Of a DNA stretch of 63,926 bases, positions 55,287 to 63,926 are shown in pieces. The first letter of the stretch is position 1. The number at the start of each line of letters is the position of its first letter. Source of the DNA: Xenococcus sp. MO_188.B8 (lineage in GTDB: Bacteria > Cyanobacteriota > Cyanobacteriia > Cyanobacteriales > Xenococcaceae); assembly GCA_030065615.1 (NCBI GenBank), contig JASJDR010000008.1, forward strand, positions 1 to 63,926. The letters are read 5' to 3'. Under the pieces are notes generated by a model. It did no database searches, had not been told where the DNA came from, and saw only the letters and a list, made by a program, of their open reading frames with translations. The position numbers and the translations under genes were made by a program.

Positions 55287-55346
55287 ATGCAAAATTTAAC
55301 CATCGAGCAATTACGCGATCGTTTTCATTATTATCTCGATTCTTGA
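55287..55346 (+). pseudogene. Echo of the GTPase C-terminus
   Basis: The 19-residue frame MQNLTIEQLRDRFHYYLDS and stop matches the end of the GTPase at 53607-53666 (QNLTITQLRDRFNYYLNS). The roughly 1.6-kb segment between them, with the secreted-protein gene, is thus bracketed by direct repeats. Confidence 0.7.
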
Positions 55347-55510
55347 AGACAGAGGGCAGAAGGGTAAATTTTCTGGTATGCAAACTTAATATTCTCATTC
55401 CGCAATCCCTTTTGCCCGTAAGATTTTTCTCAGAGATCGAACTTTCAATACAAACATAAAAAGGTAAACTTATTAAATATTCCTGATCTTTAACGATTTG
55501 GAGGCGCTTA

Positions 55511-55831
55511 TTGTCAAATACAAATATTTATCGTACTTATTATCGTGTTCAAACTCCAACTCAAACAGAACAAGATATCGAAATGCAGATCAATAGCTTA
55601 GAAATTTGGGGAAAAGCAGCTCAAAATGTCTTTCAAAGTGATATTCCAAAAGTAAAGGCTTATGTGGGCAAGATACCTGAAGGCAAAAAAGGAATTGAAT
55701 TTACAACTAATATACCACCTGATCCCAATACACCTCCTCATTTAGCGTATTGGAGTGGTAATCGAGAAGGAGTAAAGACTGAAGGGGGTTACGCTAAACT
55801 AAAAGTATTGACCATTACTCGTCATCCATAA
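55511..55831 (+). CDS. Hypothetical protein, possibly a toxin-domain remnant
   Basis: A 106-aa protein from TTG at 55511, with GGAGG 8 bp upstream. The C-terminal half GIEFTTNIPPDPNTPPHLAYWSG.. resembles tails seen at the ends of polymorphic toxins (GxEFTTxxPPDPxTPP..YWSG). There is no delivery domain. Its stop overlaps the start of the next gene (TAATG), so the two are translationally coupled. Confidence 0.6.
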   Translation: MSNTNIYRTYYRVQTPTQTEQDIEMQINSLEIWGKAAQNVFQSDIPKVKAYVGKIPEGKKGIEFTTNIPPDPNTPPHLAYWSGNREGVKTEGGYAKLKVLTITRHP

Positions 55832-56184
55832 TGACTACAAACTCTATTCAAAATCTAGTTAGATTAGAAGATAGTATTGCTGAAACAGAGCTAGTTGCAA
55901 TAATTCAGCAAGAACCTACTGAAATCACTAGGTTGCATAAACTTGAATTTCGCCAAAGTTTTGATGATTTGGATTATTTAGTTTTTGCCACTTTGTCCTT
56001 ACCTTCAGGCAATAAAGTTGCTTTGGTTCGTCATGAGAATTCACCTGCTTCTGGGACTGAGATTTGTGTGAAATACAATCAGTCTAATACCGCTACAGTT
56101 CTTAAAGAAGCTCTTTCAGAGATGCATCTTACTTTAGAGGATCTGACCTGGATTCATCCAGAATTAATGATAACTGTTTACTGA
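55831..56184 (+). CDS. Hypothetical protein, possible partner of the preceding gene
   Basis: This 117-aa acidic protein begins MTTNSIQNLVRLEDSIAE. It is predicted alpha/beta, with no motif I recognise (LVFATLSLPSGNKVALVRHE..). Its ATG overlaps the previous stop. The arrangement of a basic small protein followed by an acidic one fits an effector and its immunity protein, but this is inference only. Confidence 0.55.
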   Translation: MTTNSIQNLVRLEDSIAETELVAIIQQEPTEITRLHKLEFRQSFDDLDYLVFATLSLPSGNKVALVRHENSPASGTEICVKYNQSNTATVLKEALSEMHLTLEDLTWIHPELMITVY

Positions 56185-56475
56185 TAACTGAAAAGTCGTT
56201 ATATCTTACAGGTTACAATTCGTCGCGCGAGATAAAAGATTTGGATATAGAATTATGGTTCTGGATAGATAAACCCGAAACTCCATACCAGGAAGAAGTC
56301 CGCTGTAGCTAAATCGGTTGCGGTGAAAGATATGAATTCGAGTAACTATTGCTGCGATCAAACGAGAAGAACCGCGAATTAATCAGGAGACCGGAGCTTT
56401 CTTGCGACCAGTAGTGCGCCTTTGATGATGACGAAAAGAGCCAAAAACTTGTTCTAATTTTTTACTAGATGCGGT
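56185..56475. other. 291-bp region without a clear gene
   Basis: Mixed composition and no intact frame. It may hold decayed coding sequence (a minus-strand frame near 56270-56380 reads protein-like), but I cannot assign it. Confidence 0.3.
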
Positions 56476-57171
56476 TTAGATAGGTAAACGCTGGATATTT
56501 TGATTATTGCCCAAGGCAATCATAATTGAACCTTGAGTAAGTTTATATTGAGGTTCAGGATTGGTAATCAAATGATCTTCATGGGCAACTGCTAGAACAC
56601 TTATGCCATAACGTAGTCTTAGTTGTAATTCCGCTAAAGTTTTCCCATGAAATTCTTCTGGAACTAATACTTCCACAATACTATTGTTGGGGTCTAGTTT
56701 AAAACGATCTAGCAGAGCTGGTTTAGTTAAATTCTCTGCTAAAGCACATCCTGCTTCGTATTCAGGGAAAACTACCCTATCGGCACCTACACGCTGTAAT
56801 AATTTGCCGTGAATTTCAGAAGATGCCTTAGCAACTACACATTTGACTCCAGCCTCTTTGACATTCAGAGTAGTAATAATACTTTCTTGAAGATAATTAC
56901 CAATCGCGACAATTACGGTATCCATCTCAAAGATACCGGCTTCTTTTAAGGCTGCTGGCTCAGTAGAATCAAGTTGAATTGCATGGGAAGCGATTTTTTG
57001 AGTTAAAGCCTGGGTGACTAATTTCTCATCAATATCTGTCCCCAAAACCTCATATCCCATCTGGTGTAAAGAACTACAAACAGCTCTACCGAAACGCCCT
57101 AGACCAATCACAGCAAACTGATGATTCTCTTTGCGTAAATTAGTCAAGAATTTTAAGGATTTCAAGTTCAC
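56476..57171 (-). CDS. ktrA: Potassium channel regulatory subunit (KtrA/TrkA)
   Basis: A 231-aa RCK protein. The Rossmann NAD/ATP-binding fold has GLGRFGRAVC and an acidic end (GTDIDEK). A TrkA-C domain (about 145-225) with VEVLVPEEFHGKTLAELQLR and LTQGSIMIALG follows. It regulates the KtrB channel encoded upstream in the same direction (197-bp gap). Confidence 0.92.
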   Translation of the reverse strand: MNLKSLKFLTNLRKENHQFAVIGLGRFGRAVCSSLHQMGYEVLGTDIDEKLVTQALTQKIASHAIQLDSTEPAALKEAGIFEMDTVIVAIGNYLQESIITTLNVKEAGVKCVVAKASSEIHGKLLQRVGADRVVFPEYEAGCALAENLTKPALLDRFKLDPNNSIVEVLVPEEFHGKTLAELQLRLRYGISVLAVAHEDHLITNPEPQYKLTQGSIMIALGNNQNIQRLPI

Positions 57172-57367
57172 CCCCTTTCACTTAATGCTTTATCTTCTGA
57201 ACGAATACTATCTTACAGCGATCATTTAAGTTTGTGACCTTCTTATAGTTAACTTTTGAACAAAGGTTTAAGCGGGATGTAAGAGCTATTGGGGATGCTT
57301 CAAAAGACAACATGATAATGAATGGATTGTTGTTTATAATCAGCGCATGAGACTTACCATTATATAA

Positions 57368-58702
57368 TCAACCAACTAATAAATTTTCTTTCGGATACTG
57401 TAGAGAAGTTGGGCGAGCATCCCCAATAATAGCAGCAATAACCAATAAAATGCTGACTCGACCAATATACATCGCCAAAACTAAGATTAATTTTGCTCCT
57501 GTTGTTAAACTAGCAGTAATTCCCATCGATAAGCCAACTGTGGCGAAGGCGGAAATAACTTCAAATAATATTTCGATAAATTCTAAATTAGGTTCTAGAA
57601 ATGAGATTGCGGTGGTGACAAAAACAATACTTGCACCAGTCCCAAAGACAACGGCAACTGCTTTTAAAATCAAAGTACTGGGAACTTCTCTTTGATAAAG
57701 AACAACTTCATCTTTTCCTTCTAGAGCTGATTTTGTACAGTTTAAGAGTACTCTAAAGGTTGTTGTTTTGATACCACCTCCTGTACCACTAGGACTCGCG
57801 CCGATAAACATTAATCCCATAGTTAAAAATAAACCAGCAGTACTCATTTTGCCCAAATCAATACTATTAAATCCTGCTGTTCTAGTGGTCATAGATTGAA
57901 ACCAAGCTGCTAAAAATTTATCTTCTATGCTAATATTTTTCAAGGTTTCAGGATTATTAATTTCGGTTAATAATAAAGCTATTGTCCCAACTAGCAACAG
58001 CATTATCGTTGTACTAGTAACTACTTTAAAGTTAAGAGAAAAACAGAATTTAGCTTTTCTTTGAGCTAAGAAGTTAGCTATCCATAGGTAAAGCTCAATA
58101 ATTACTTGATAACCAATTCCCCCTAAGATTACCAATCCAGAAATGACAATATTAATTAACCAGGAAGATTTGTAAGAAACTAAGCTATCAGAAAACAAAC
58201 TAAAGCCAGCATTATTCCAGGCACTAACACTGTGAAATATAGAAATCCATAATCCTTGAGAGAATCCCTTTTCAGGAACAAAAACTAGGAGTAGCAGAAA
58301 AATTCCTGTAAGTTCTAGAATTAAAGTTGTGGCAATAATAGAACGAACTAAATTACTACTTCCTTGTAAAAAAGGACGATCAAAAGATTCTTGAATCGCA
58401 AATTTTTGTCTCAGATCGAATTTTCTGCCTAAGAGCAACATCAAAAAAGTAGTAATCATCATATAGCCCAATCCTCCTAATTGAATTAACAAGAGAATGG
58501 TTAATTGTCCCCAAAAGGAAAAATAGCTACCAGTATCTACTACTGCTAAACCAGTAACACAAACCGCAGATGTGGCCGTAAATAATGCCACTACAGGATG
58601 AGTCCAAGTACCATCACTGGTAGTAAAAGGCATTAGTAGCAAAAGAGTTCCTACCGTGATGCAAGCTAAGAAACCCAAGCAAATAGTCCTAGCAATAGTC
58701 AT
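57368..58702 (-). CDS. ktrB: Potassium uptake channel KtrB (Trk/Ktr/HKT family)
   Basis: A 444-aa membrane protein with four M-P-M repeats. Selectivity-loop sequences include TATSAVCVTGLAV, HSVSAWNNAGFSL, MTTRTAGFNSID and ISAFATVGLSMG, each with the conserved Gly. It takes up potassium (Na-dependent in Synechocystis) with KtrA. No KtrE-like gene is present in the window. Confidence 0.93.
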   Translation of the reverse strand: MTIARTICLGFLACITVGTLLLLMPFTTSDGTWTHPVVALFTATSAVCVTGLAVVDTGSYFSFWGQLTILLLIQLGGLGYMMITTFLMLLLGRKFDLRQKFAIQESFDRPFLQGSSNLVRSIIATTLILELTGIFLLLLVFVPEKGFSQGLWISIFHSVSAWNNAGFSLFSDSLVSYKSSWLINIVISGLVILGGIGYQVIIELYLWIANFLAQRKAKFCFSLNFKVVTSTTIMLLLVGTIALLLTEINNPETLKNISIEDKFLAAWFQSMTTRTAGFNSIDLGKMSTAGLFLTMGLMFIGASPSGTGGGIKTTTFRVLLNCTKSALEGKDEVVLYQREVPSTLILKAVAVVFGTGASIVFVTTAISFLEPNLEFIEILFEVISAFATVGLSMGITASLTTGAKLILVLAMYIGRVSILLVIAAIIGDARPTSLQYPKENLLVG

Positions 58703-58941
58703 AAATAATTTAGTTAGTTGTGAGCCTTCAATATTTTAGCTATGGTTGGGCTTAATTCAATAGATGATATTATACAAACGACTGCGCTGCAGTAATCAGT
58801 AATTAGGGAATTAAGTCTTGATATGTAAGATTTGAGCTATTTCTAATTGCTAGCTTATTTACGCCTAGAGTCAAGAGATTCCTAATTTTAAGTTTGTTTT
58901 TGAATGCTTAACTATTCATTAAATTATTGAGATTATTAATT

Positions 58942-59199
58942 ATGGCAGATTCAATAATGTATCAAGAGGACGGCTATGTGGTTCTCGAAGCAGATAATCC
59001 TGAGCAATTTATGACTCCAGAAGAACTACAAGGTAAACTACAAAATATTTTGCGATCTGGACAAGTAACTATTCCTAGAGAAGTTACTAAATTTGAAGCT
59101 ATTGAAGATCAAGCTAAACATTTGATGGAAAATTATTTTGAATTAGATGTGGGAGAAGATAATTTTTTACAATGGTATGTAGTGCGTTGGGAAAAGTAA
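58942..59199 (+). CDS. CRR7-like protein (chlororespiratory reduction 7)
   Basis: 85 aa from ATG 58942 (MADSIMYQEDGYVVLE); an upstream TTG at 58927 would add five residues. The pattern FMTPEELQGKLQ, LPRE-like IPREVTKFEAIEDQAKHLM and LDVGEDNFLQWYVVRWEK matches the CRR7 family. In plants CRR7 is needed to assemble NDH-1 (cyclic electron flow complex). The cyanobacterial role is probably similar. It is followed 16 bp later by a CPBP protease gene. Confidence 0.82.
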   Translation: MADSIMYQEDGYVVLEADNPEQFMTPEELQGKLQNILRSGQVTIPREVTKFEAIEDQAKHLMENYFELDVGEDNFLQWYVVRWEK

Positions 59200-59215
59200 A
59201 CTTAGTTTTTAGTTA

Positions 59216-60085
59216 ATGATTGATCGGAAATTTTTGCTTGATAAATTACATGTTTTGAAAACCAAGTCAGTATGGATAAGACTAATAAGTTTCTTGGTTT
59301 GTTTGTCAATAATTTGGTTACCTCTGGCTATTCCTCTTAATTTTATCTTAGCAAGCGATCGCAATTTGGCTACTATTATAATTATGGGCTTGCTCTTGGT
59401 AGACTTTATAGTTTTACAAAAATTATGGGGTTACTATGTTTACCAACAACCAAAAATTTTTAAGCGTTATGGCTTAATCCTCAATCGTCTTAATGGTATT
59501 GATTTACTTTCTGGCTTGGCAATTGGCGTTACCTTTTGCTGGAGTTTGTTTTTTGTTGAAGCAATTTTAGGTTGGGTGACAATTAATCCTACTGATATTT
59601 CCCTAGTAAGAATTGTTGCTGAAGGTTTACTCAGTGCTTTAGGGATTGGGTTTGCTGAAGAGTTAGTTTTTCGTGGTTGGCTATTACAAGAACTAGAACA
59701 AGATTATCGTAAAAAAAATTCTTTATGGCTTAATAGTGTAATTTTTGCTGTAGCTCATTTTATCAAACCCTTAGGGGAAATTATTCGTACTTTGGTAACT
59801 TTTCCCGCTTATATCCTATTAAGTATGGCATTAGTTTGGGCAAAATGGAGTAAACGCGATCGCTTAGGTATTTGTATTGGTTTACATAGTGGTTTAGTCT
59901 GGGGCTATTACATTCTTAATGTGGGAAATTTATTAGAATATACCGGAAAAGTACCCCCTTGGGTAACAGGAATTGATGGTAATCCTATTGCAGGGATTTT
60001 GGGATTAATATTTTTAACTGCCCTCGCAATCAAGCAAAACCTGGCACTGCGTCGGCAACAGTTTCTTACTCTTTCTCAGAAATAG
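59216..60085 (+). CDS. CPBP-family intramembrane metalloprotease
   Basis: A 289-aa protein with about eight helices. The Abi/CPBP motifs EELVFRGWLLQEL (about 155) and FAVAHF (about 180) provide Glu and His ligands, and a third HSGLVWGY block (about 230) is present. Related to Rce1; some members act in bacteriocin immunity. It follows the CRR7-like gene by 16 bp, so it is likely cotranscribed. Confidence 0.9.
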   Translation: MIDRKFLLDKLHVLKTKSVWIRLISFLVCLSIIWLPLAIPLNFILASDRNLATIIIMGLLLVDFIVLQKLWGYYVYQQPKIFKRYGLILNRLNGIDLLSGLAIGVTFCWSLFFVEAILGWVTINPTDISLVRIVAEGLLSALGIGFAEELVFRGWLLQELEQDYRKKNSLWLNSVIFAVAHFIKPLGEIIRTLVTFPAYILLSMALVWAKWSKRDRLGICIGLHSGLVWGYYILNVGNLLEYTGKVPPWVTGIDGNPIAGILGLIFLTALAIKQNLALRRQQFLTLSQK

Positions 60086-60117
60086 CAAAATATCTGCAAA
60101 ATCTTGGTAAATTGAGC

Positions 60118-60960
60118 ATGAAAAACTTGAATCAGCTTAAAAAGAAAATTACTAATAAAGCGAGAAAAGCTACTAAAAAAGTGACTAAGGTAGTTACCAA
60201 TCGCTCTCCTGGGAGGGGACAATCTATGAGTGAACATGACAAAATTGTTTTCGATCTTAAAGGCTATCTAATTAAGCCAGCGGTACTAAGTGAAAGTGAA
60301 GTTAAAGTTTTGAGAGACTTTGTATTGCGCCAGAAGAATGAGCCAGAATCTTTAGCGCCTCATGAGCGGCAGTTACCTGGGGGACCTTTTGCTGATCTAA
60401 TAGATCATCCTGTGGTAATGGATATTTTATTAAATGTTATCGATCCAGATATCGAAAAAATTCGTCTCGAAAATGTTTTTCTTAGTTACCGTGAGATGGG
60501 AGAAAGTGAGTGGCAACCTCATGCAGGAGGACAGACGACTAATCCTAACTATGCTTATAATTTTCATGATAGACGCATTTATGCTGGTATGACACGGGTG
60601 GTTTGGGAGTTAACTGAGGTTCAGCAGGATAAAGGAGGCACTTGTTTTATCCCTGGTAGTCACAAAGCCAACTACAATATCCGTACTAATCCCCTTGCCA
60701 GTATAGATGCTAGAGATTCTGGACTTTGGGAAAGTTATAGCTGCCCCCCTGGCTCTTTAGTTGTTTTTTCTGAAGCGGTGCGTCATTCGGGCGATATCTG
60801 GCGCAATCCCCATAATCCTCGGATTGCTATTTTCTGTGCTTATAACCATATCAATGTTCGTCACCACAAGCCTAATATTGCTCCCGAAGTTATCGAGAAA
60901 TTAGCCCCAAAACATCAGCGTTTTTTCCGGGATGTCTATCATCCTTTGTTTGATCGTTAA
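60118..60960 (+). CDS. Phytanoyl-CoA dioxygenase-like protein
   Basis: A 280-aa PhyH-family (Fe(II)/2-oxoglutarate) protein. The N-terminus is lysine-rich (about 1-35; NQLKKKITNKARKATKKVTK), unusual for the family. PGSHKANY and VRHSGDIWRNPHNPRIAIF supply the distal His and the 2-oxoglutarate Arg. The HxD pair is not obvious (WQPHAGGQTTN region), so activity is uncertain. ATG at 60118 is chosen over TTG 60112. Confidence 0.82.
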   Translation: MKNLNQLKKKITNKARKATKKVTKVVTNRSPGRGQSMSEHDKIVFDLKGYLIKPAVLSESEVKVLRDFVLRQKNEPESLAPHERQLPGGPFADLIDHPVVMDILLNVIDPDIEKIRLENVFLSYREMGESEWQPHAGGQTTNPNYAYNFHDRRIYAGMTRVVWELTEVQQDKGGTCFIPGSHKANYNIRTNPLASIDARDSGLWESYSCPPGSLVVFSEAVRHSGDIWRNPHNPRIAIFCAYNHINVRHHKPNIAPEVIEKLAPKHQRFFRDVYHPLFDR

Positions 60961-61002
60961 TGGTAACCAGAACCTGCCAGAGTTGAGATCTTTAGGTAAT
61001 AA

Positions 61003-61041
61003 CGATCGCATTTTAAACAATCAATTGCGAAAATGCGATCG
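61003..61041. terminator. Bidirectional hairpin between convergent genes
   Basis: CGATCGCATTTT (61003-61014) and AAAATGCGATCG (61030-61041) are perfect complements around a 15-nt loop. They lie between the convergent phytanoyl-like and glgB genes. Each arm includes most of a HIP1 site. Confidence 0.6.
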
Positions 61042-61090
61042 CGCTGATGATAATTAATCTCTGATGTTATGGTTAAGATTCTGGCGATGA

Positions 61091-63388
61091 TTACCGAGCT
61101 GCTTGTAACGCCTTAGTAGTTTTTACGCGATCTAATTGCAACACCAAGACTGCCAAAGGAGGCAGACAAAGATCTAGAGAAAAGGGAAGATTATGGAATG
61201 ACCATTCATCAGTCCATTTTCCGCCCATATTCCCCATATTGCTACCGCCATACTTACCAGCATCACTATTGAATAATTCGCTGTAGTAGCCCATTTCAGG
61301 AACTCCGATGCGATAGTGGCTATGGGGTTGGGGCGTGAAGTTACAAACTACCACCAAAAAGTTGTTAGGATTTTTACTCCGACGAACAAAAGAGACCACA
61401 CTGTGATTATTGTCGCTACAATCAATCCATTCAAATCCTGGCTCTTCAAAATCCCTGTCATATAGTGCAGGTTGACTTTTATAGAGAGCATTTAAATCAC
61501 TAAAGAATTGTTTTAATTGCCGATGGGGTTCATGTTGCAATAAATCCCAATTGAGATCTGCCCAAACATTCCACTCATCCCATTGCCCAAATTCCATACT
61601 CATGAACATGGTTTTCTTGCCAGGATGGGCAAACATATAGCTAAACAAAGCACGAAGGTTAGCAAATTTTTGCCAGCGATCTCCAGAAACTTTGCCGATG
61701 ATATTACTCTTTCCGTGAACCACTTCATCGTGAGAAAGAGCCAGCATATAGTTCTCACTATGGTGATACCACATACTAAAGGTGACATTGTTTTGATGGA
61801 ATTGGCGGAACCAAGCATCCATACTGAAATAGTCCAAGATATCGTGCATCCAGCCCATATTCCATTTGAGATTGAAACCTAAACCTCCTGTATAGGTAGG
61901 CCATGATACCATAGGCCAGGCGGTAGATTCTTCGGCGATTGAAAGTGTTCCAGGAAAATAACTAAAGAGCAGACTGTTAACGTGACGTAAAAACTCTACT
62001 GCTTCTAGGTTCTCGGTACCGCCATATTCATTAGCAACCCATTCTCCGTCCTCACGAGCATAGTTCAGATAGAGCATCGAAGCTACCGCATCTACTCGAA
62101 TGCCATCAATATGATACTTATCAAACCAGAATAAAGCATTGGCGATCAGGAAGTTTTTGACTTCGTTACGACTATAGTTAAAAACTAAGGTTCCCCATTC
62201 CTTGTGTTCTCCCTGACGAGGATCGGCATGTTCATAAAGATGAGTGCCATCAAAAAATGCTAAGCCATGACCATCTTTAGGAAAATGTCCTGGTACCCAG
62301 TCAACAATAATCCCAATGCCATTTTGGTGACATTGATCGATGAAATACATCAAATCTTCAGGATTGCCATAGCGGGAAGTAGGGGCATAATAGCCTGTAA
62401 CCTGATAACCCCAAGAACCATCAAAAGGATGTTCGGCAATGGGTAATAATTCAATATGGGTATAACCCAATTCTTTAACGTAAGGAATTAACTTATCTAC
62501 TAACTCGTAATAGCTTAAAAACCTAGCGTCTTGATTTAATTCTGAGACTGCTACTGATTCGCCTTCTCCGGATAATAATCGGGGTTTTTCTGCTGCCGCC
62601 GCGTGCATCCAAGAACCGAGATGAATTTCATAAACAGATATTGGTTGACTGAGTGGATCGCTATTACGACGTTGTTCCATCCAATCATCGTCCTGCCACT
62701 GATACTGATTAAGATCGGCGACAATCGAAGCGGTTTTTGGTCTGACTTCTTGCTGGAAGCCATAGGGATCAGATTTTTCGTAGATATGTCCTTCCCAGTT
62801 TTTGACTTCGTATTTATAGGATGCACCAGAAGTTAATTCAGGAATAAATAATTCCCAAATTCCATTGCCGCGTTTTCTCATCTGGTGTTCTCGACCATCC
62901 CAACAATTAAAATCACCAAGAATGGAAACATTCCGGGCATTAGGCGCCCAAAGAGCAAAATAGACTCCTTTGACTCCGTCTAATTCTGTAAGATGGGCAC
63001 CTAATTTTTCATAAATACGATGGTGATTACCTTCGGCAAATAGATGAATATCAAGATCGCTCAGATGGGGAGAATCAAAGGCATAGGGGTCATAAATAAC
63101 TTTTTCGTGATCCCCTTCTTTGATCCGTAGTTGATAGTTACTAAGTTGTGTGGTCTTGATGGTACAGACAAAAAAGTGAGAATTATGTTCAAAATGCATG
63201 GGATATTCAGTTCGCTCTTCTGGGCAAACTACCCAAGCTGCATCGGCTTTGGGAAGATAAGCACGAACTACCCAACTTTTGACTTTGCCATTTTTTTCTA
63301 GGGGATGGGCACCAAGAATCTCAAAGGGATTGTGATGGAGATTATTGACTATTTGATTAACTTGTTCAGGGGCGATGGTTGAGGACAT
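61091..63388 (-). CDS. glgB: 1,4-alpha-glucan branching enzyme
   Basis: A 765-aa GH13 enzyme. It has an N-terminal CBM48-like domain (about 110-220; [23 protein letters not shown]) and catalytic barrel. [13 protein letters not shown] carries the nucleophile Asp, [10 protein letters not shown] the acid Glu, and [13 protein letters not shown] the transition-state Asp. It creates alpha-1,6 branches in glycogen. The length and both extra N-terminal domains are normal for cyanobacteria. Confidence 0.95.
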   Translation of the reverse strand: MSSTIAPEQVNQIVNNLHHNPFEILGAHPLEKNGKVKSWVVRAYLPKADAAWVVCPEERTEYPMHFEHNSHFFVCTIKTTQLSNYQLRIKEGDHEKVIYDPYAFDSPHLSDLDIHLFAEGNHHRIYEKLGAHLTELDGVKGVYFALWAPNARNVSILGDFNCWDGREHQMRKRGNGIWELFIPELTSGASYKYEVKNWEGHIYEKSDPYGFQQEVRPKTASIVADLNQYQWQDDDWMEQRRNSDPLSQPISVYEIHLGSWMHAAAAEKPRLLSGEGESVAVSELNQDARFLSYYELVDKLIPYVKELGYTHIELLPIAEHPFDGSWGYQVTGYYAPTSRYGNPEDLMYFIDQCHQNGIGIIVDWVPGHFPKDGHGLAFFDGTHLYEHADPRQGEHKEWGTLVFNYSRNEVKNFLIANALFWFDKYHIDGIRVDAVASMLYLNYAREDGEWVANEYGGTENLEAVEFLRHVNSLLFSYFPGTLSIAEESTAWPMVSWPTYTGGLGFNLKWNMGWMHDILDYFSMDAWFRQFHQNNVTFSMWYHHSENYMLALSHDEVVHGKSNIIGKVSGDRWQKFANLRALFSYMFAHPGKKTMFMSMEFGQWDEWNVWADLNWDLLQHEPHRQLKQFFSDLNALYKSQPALYDRDFEEPGFEWIDCSDNNHSVVSFVRRSKNPNNFLVVVCNFTPQPHSHYRIGVPEMGYYSELFNSDAGKYGGSNMGNMGGKWTDEWSFHNLPFSLDLCLPPLAVLVLQLDRVKTTKALQAAR

Positions 63389-63926
63389 TCAATTACCAGT
63401 ATTAACAGGTTTATTATTAAGAAAACTATTGTTTGCTTAAATTTAAGACATAATTTTATAAATACTGTAACTATTTTTGGGTTCGATACAAAAATTTTAT
63501 TATTTCGAATTGATCAGACTAGTATTTGATCAAAAAAGTTTTGAGATCAATCATGTTTCTACAATGCTTGTTAGATAAGAGTTCTGTAGATCATGACTTG
63601 CCATAATTAATTTAGCATTTGCGAGCGGGAAGCCCCGCGTTTTATGCGAAGCATAAACGTCGGGATGGGAGCGAGCCTAGGGTTGGGGCTTTTTGTCTGC
63701 ACATTTTTGATGCAGAATCTTTATCTATTAAGGTCTTCGGGGATTGTATAATAAATGTGAGCGTATCAATGGGTCGCTAGTTACCGAAGATCGGATCAAC
63801 AAAAAACTAAAGCTAGCAAGAACCTTGACAATCAAACATAGAGGGTTGCAATCAAGAAATAGTTTCGGTTGGAAACTCGGTGGTTGCGTAAAATGTTTGC
63901 CGTACAAAGGAATCCTTTCAAAACTG
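63389..63926. other. 538-bp end region with a structured element
   Basis: AT-rich to 63610, then the structured repeat (63630-63694), then unique sequence. An ATG at 63893 opens a frame (MFAVQRNPFKT..) running off the window, but there is no strong ribosome site. No assignment is possible. Confidence 0.35.
63630..63694 (+). repeat. Nested hairpin with T tail
   Basis: An outer stem AAGCCCC (63630-63636) / GGGGCTT (63685-63691) encloses an inner stem TTTATGC (63641-63647) / GCATAAA (63651-63657). T residues follow. The inner part (gaagccccgcg..gtcggg) resembles the right ends of IS200/IS605-family elements. It could equally be a terminator. Confidence 0.5.

Overview
The window is chromosomal DNA from a cyanobacterium. 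It carries psaK (photosystem I), a CRR7-like NDH-1 assembly protein, the DUF2499/DUF3593 pair shared by cyanobacteria and plastids, a RarA fusion of the cyanobacterial type, and dozens of copies of the HIP1 octamer GCGATCGC in an AT-rich background. Gene density is moderate, with many AT-rich gaps full of gene relics, hairpins and small inverted-repeat elements. This suggests a large-genome coccoid or pleurocapsalean-like lineage, but the genus is inference.

Layout. 0-10 kb: a NACHT NTPase bracketed by a duplicated scrap of rarA, the RarA fusion, a pentapeptide protein, an IS200-type tnpA remnant, and a cysK-dndE pair without other dnd genes. 10-20 kb: a lipid-kinase/PAP2 fusion, an RTX-like protein, a symporter fused to a periplasmic binding protein, a DUF389 protein, a pentapeptide protein and a CBS protein. 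20-33 kb: a flippase, a DICT-GAF histidine kinase, a tandem pair of membrane Ser/Thr kinases with decayed spacer copies, then housekeeping genes (pyrF, murA, tRNA-Leu, rRNA methylase). 33-44 kb: a signalling region with two different membrane iron-sulfur (polyferredoxin) fusions. One joins a cyclic-nucleotide domain and a degenerate NtrC-like AAA domain to a NapH-like membrane core. The other is a NapH-like core with HAMP and PAS domains, in an operon with a ParA-like ATPase, glutaminase and two partner-switching regulators whose PP2C phosphatase gene survives only as a frameshifted tail.

44-49 kb: the most unusual region. A NHLP-type HlyD export protein lies divergent from four tandem tiny genes (39-42 aa) with nearly identical double-glycine leaders and 7-residue cores of pattern W-G-[WY]-x-G-x-W, separated by repeated hairpins. 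A decayed double-leader gene follows, then a tRNA-Arg(CCU) gene interrupted by a 277-nt group I intron. 49-64 kb: psaK, a TpsB-like outer-membrane transporter, a GTPase, a secreted protein behind a run of 11 C, an overlapping small gene pair, the Ktr potassium system, CRR7, a CPBP protease, a phytanoyl-CoA-dioxygenase-like protein and glgB.

The best candidates for an undescribed system are (1) the W-G-rich RiPP-like array with its HlyD partner and (2) the ParA/glutaminase/Fe-S sensor/partner-switching operon next to the CNB-AAA-polyferredoxin fusion.
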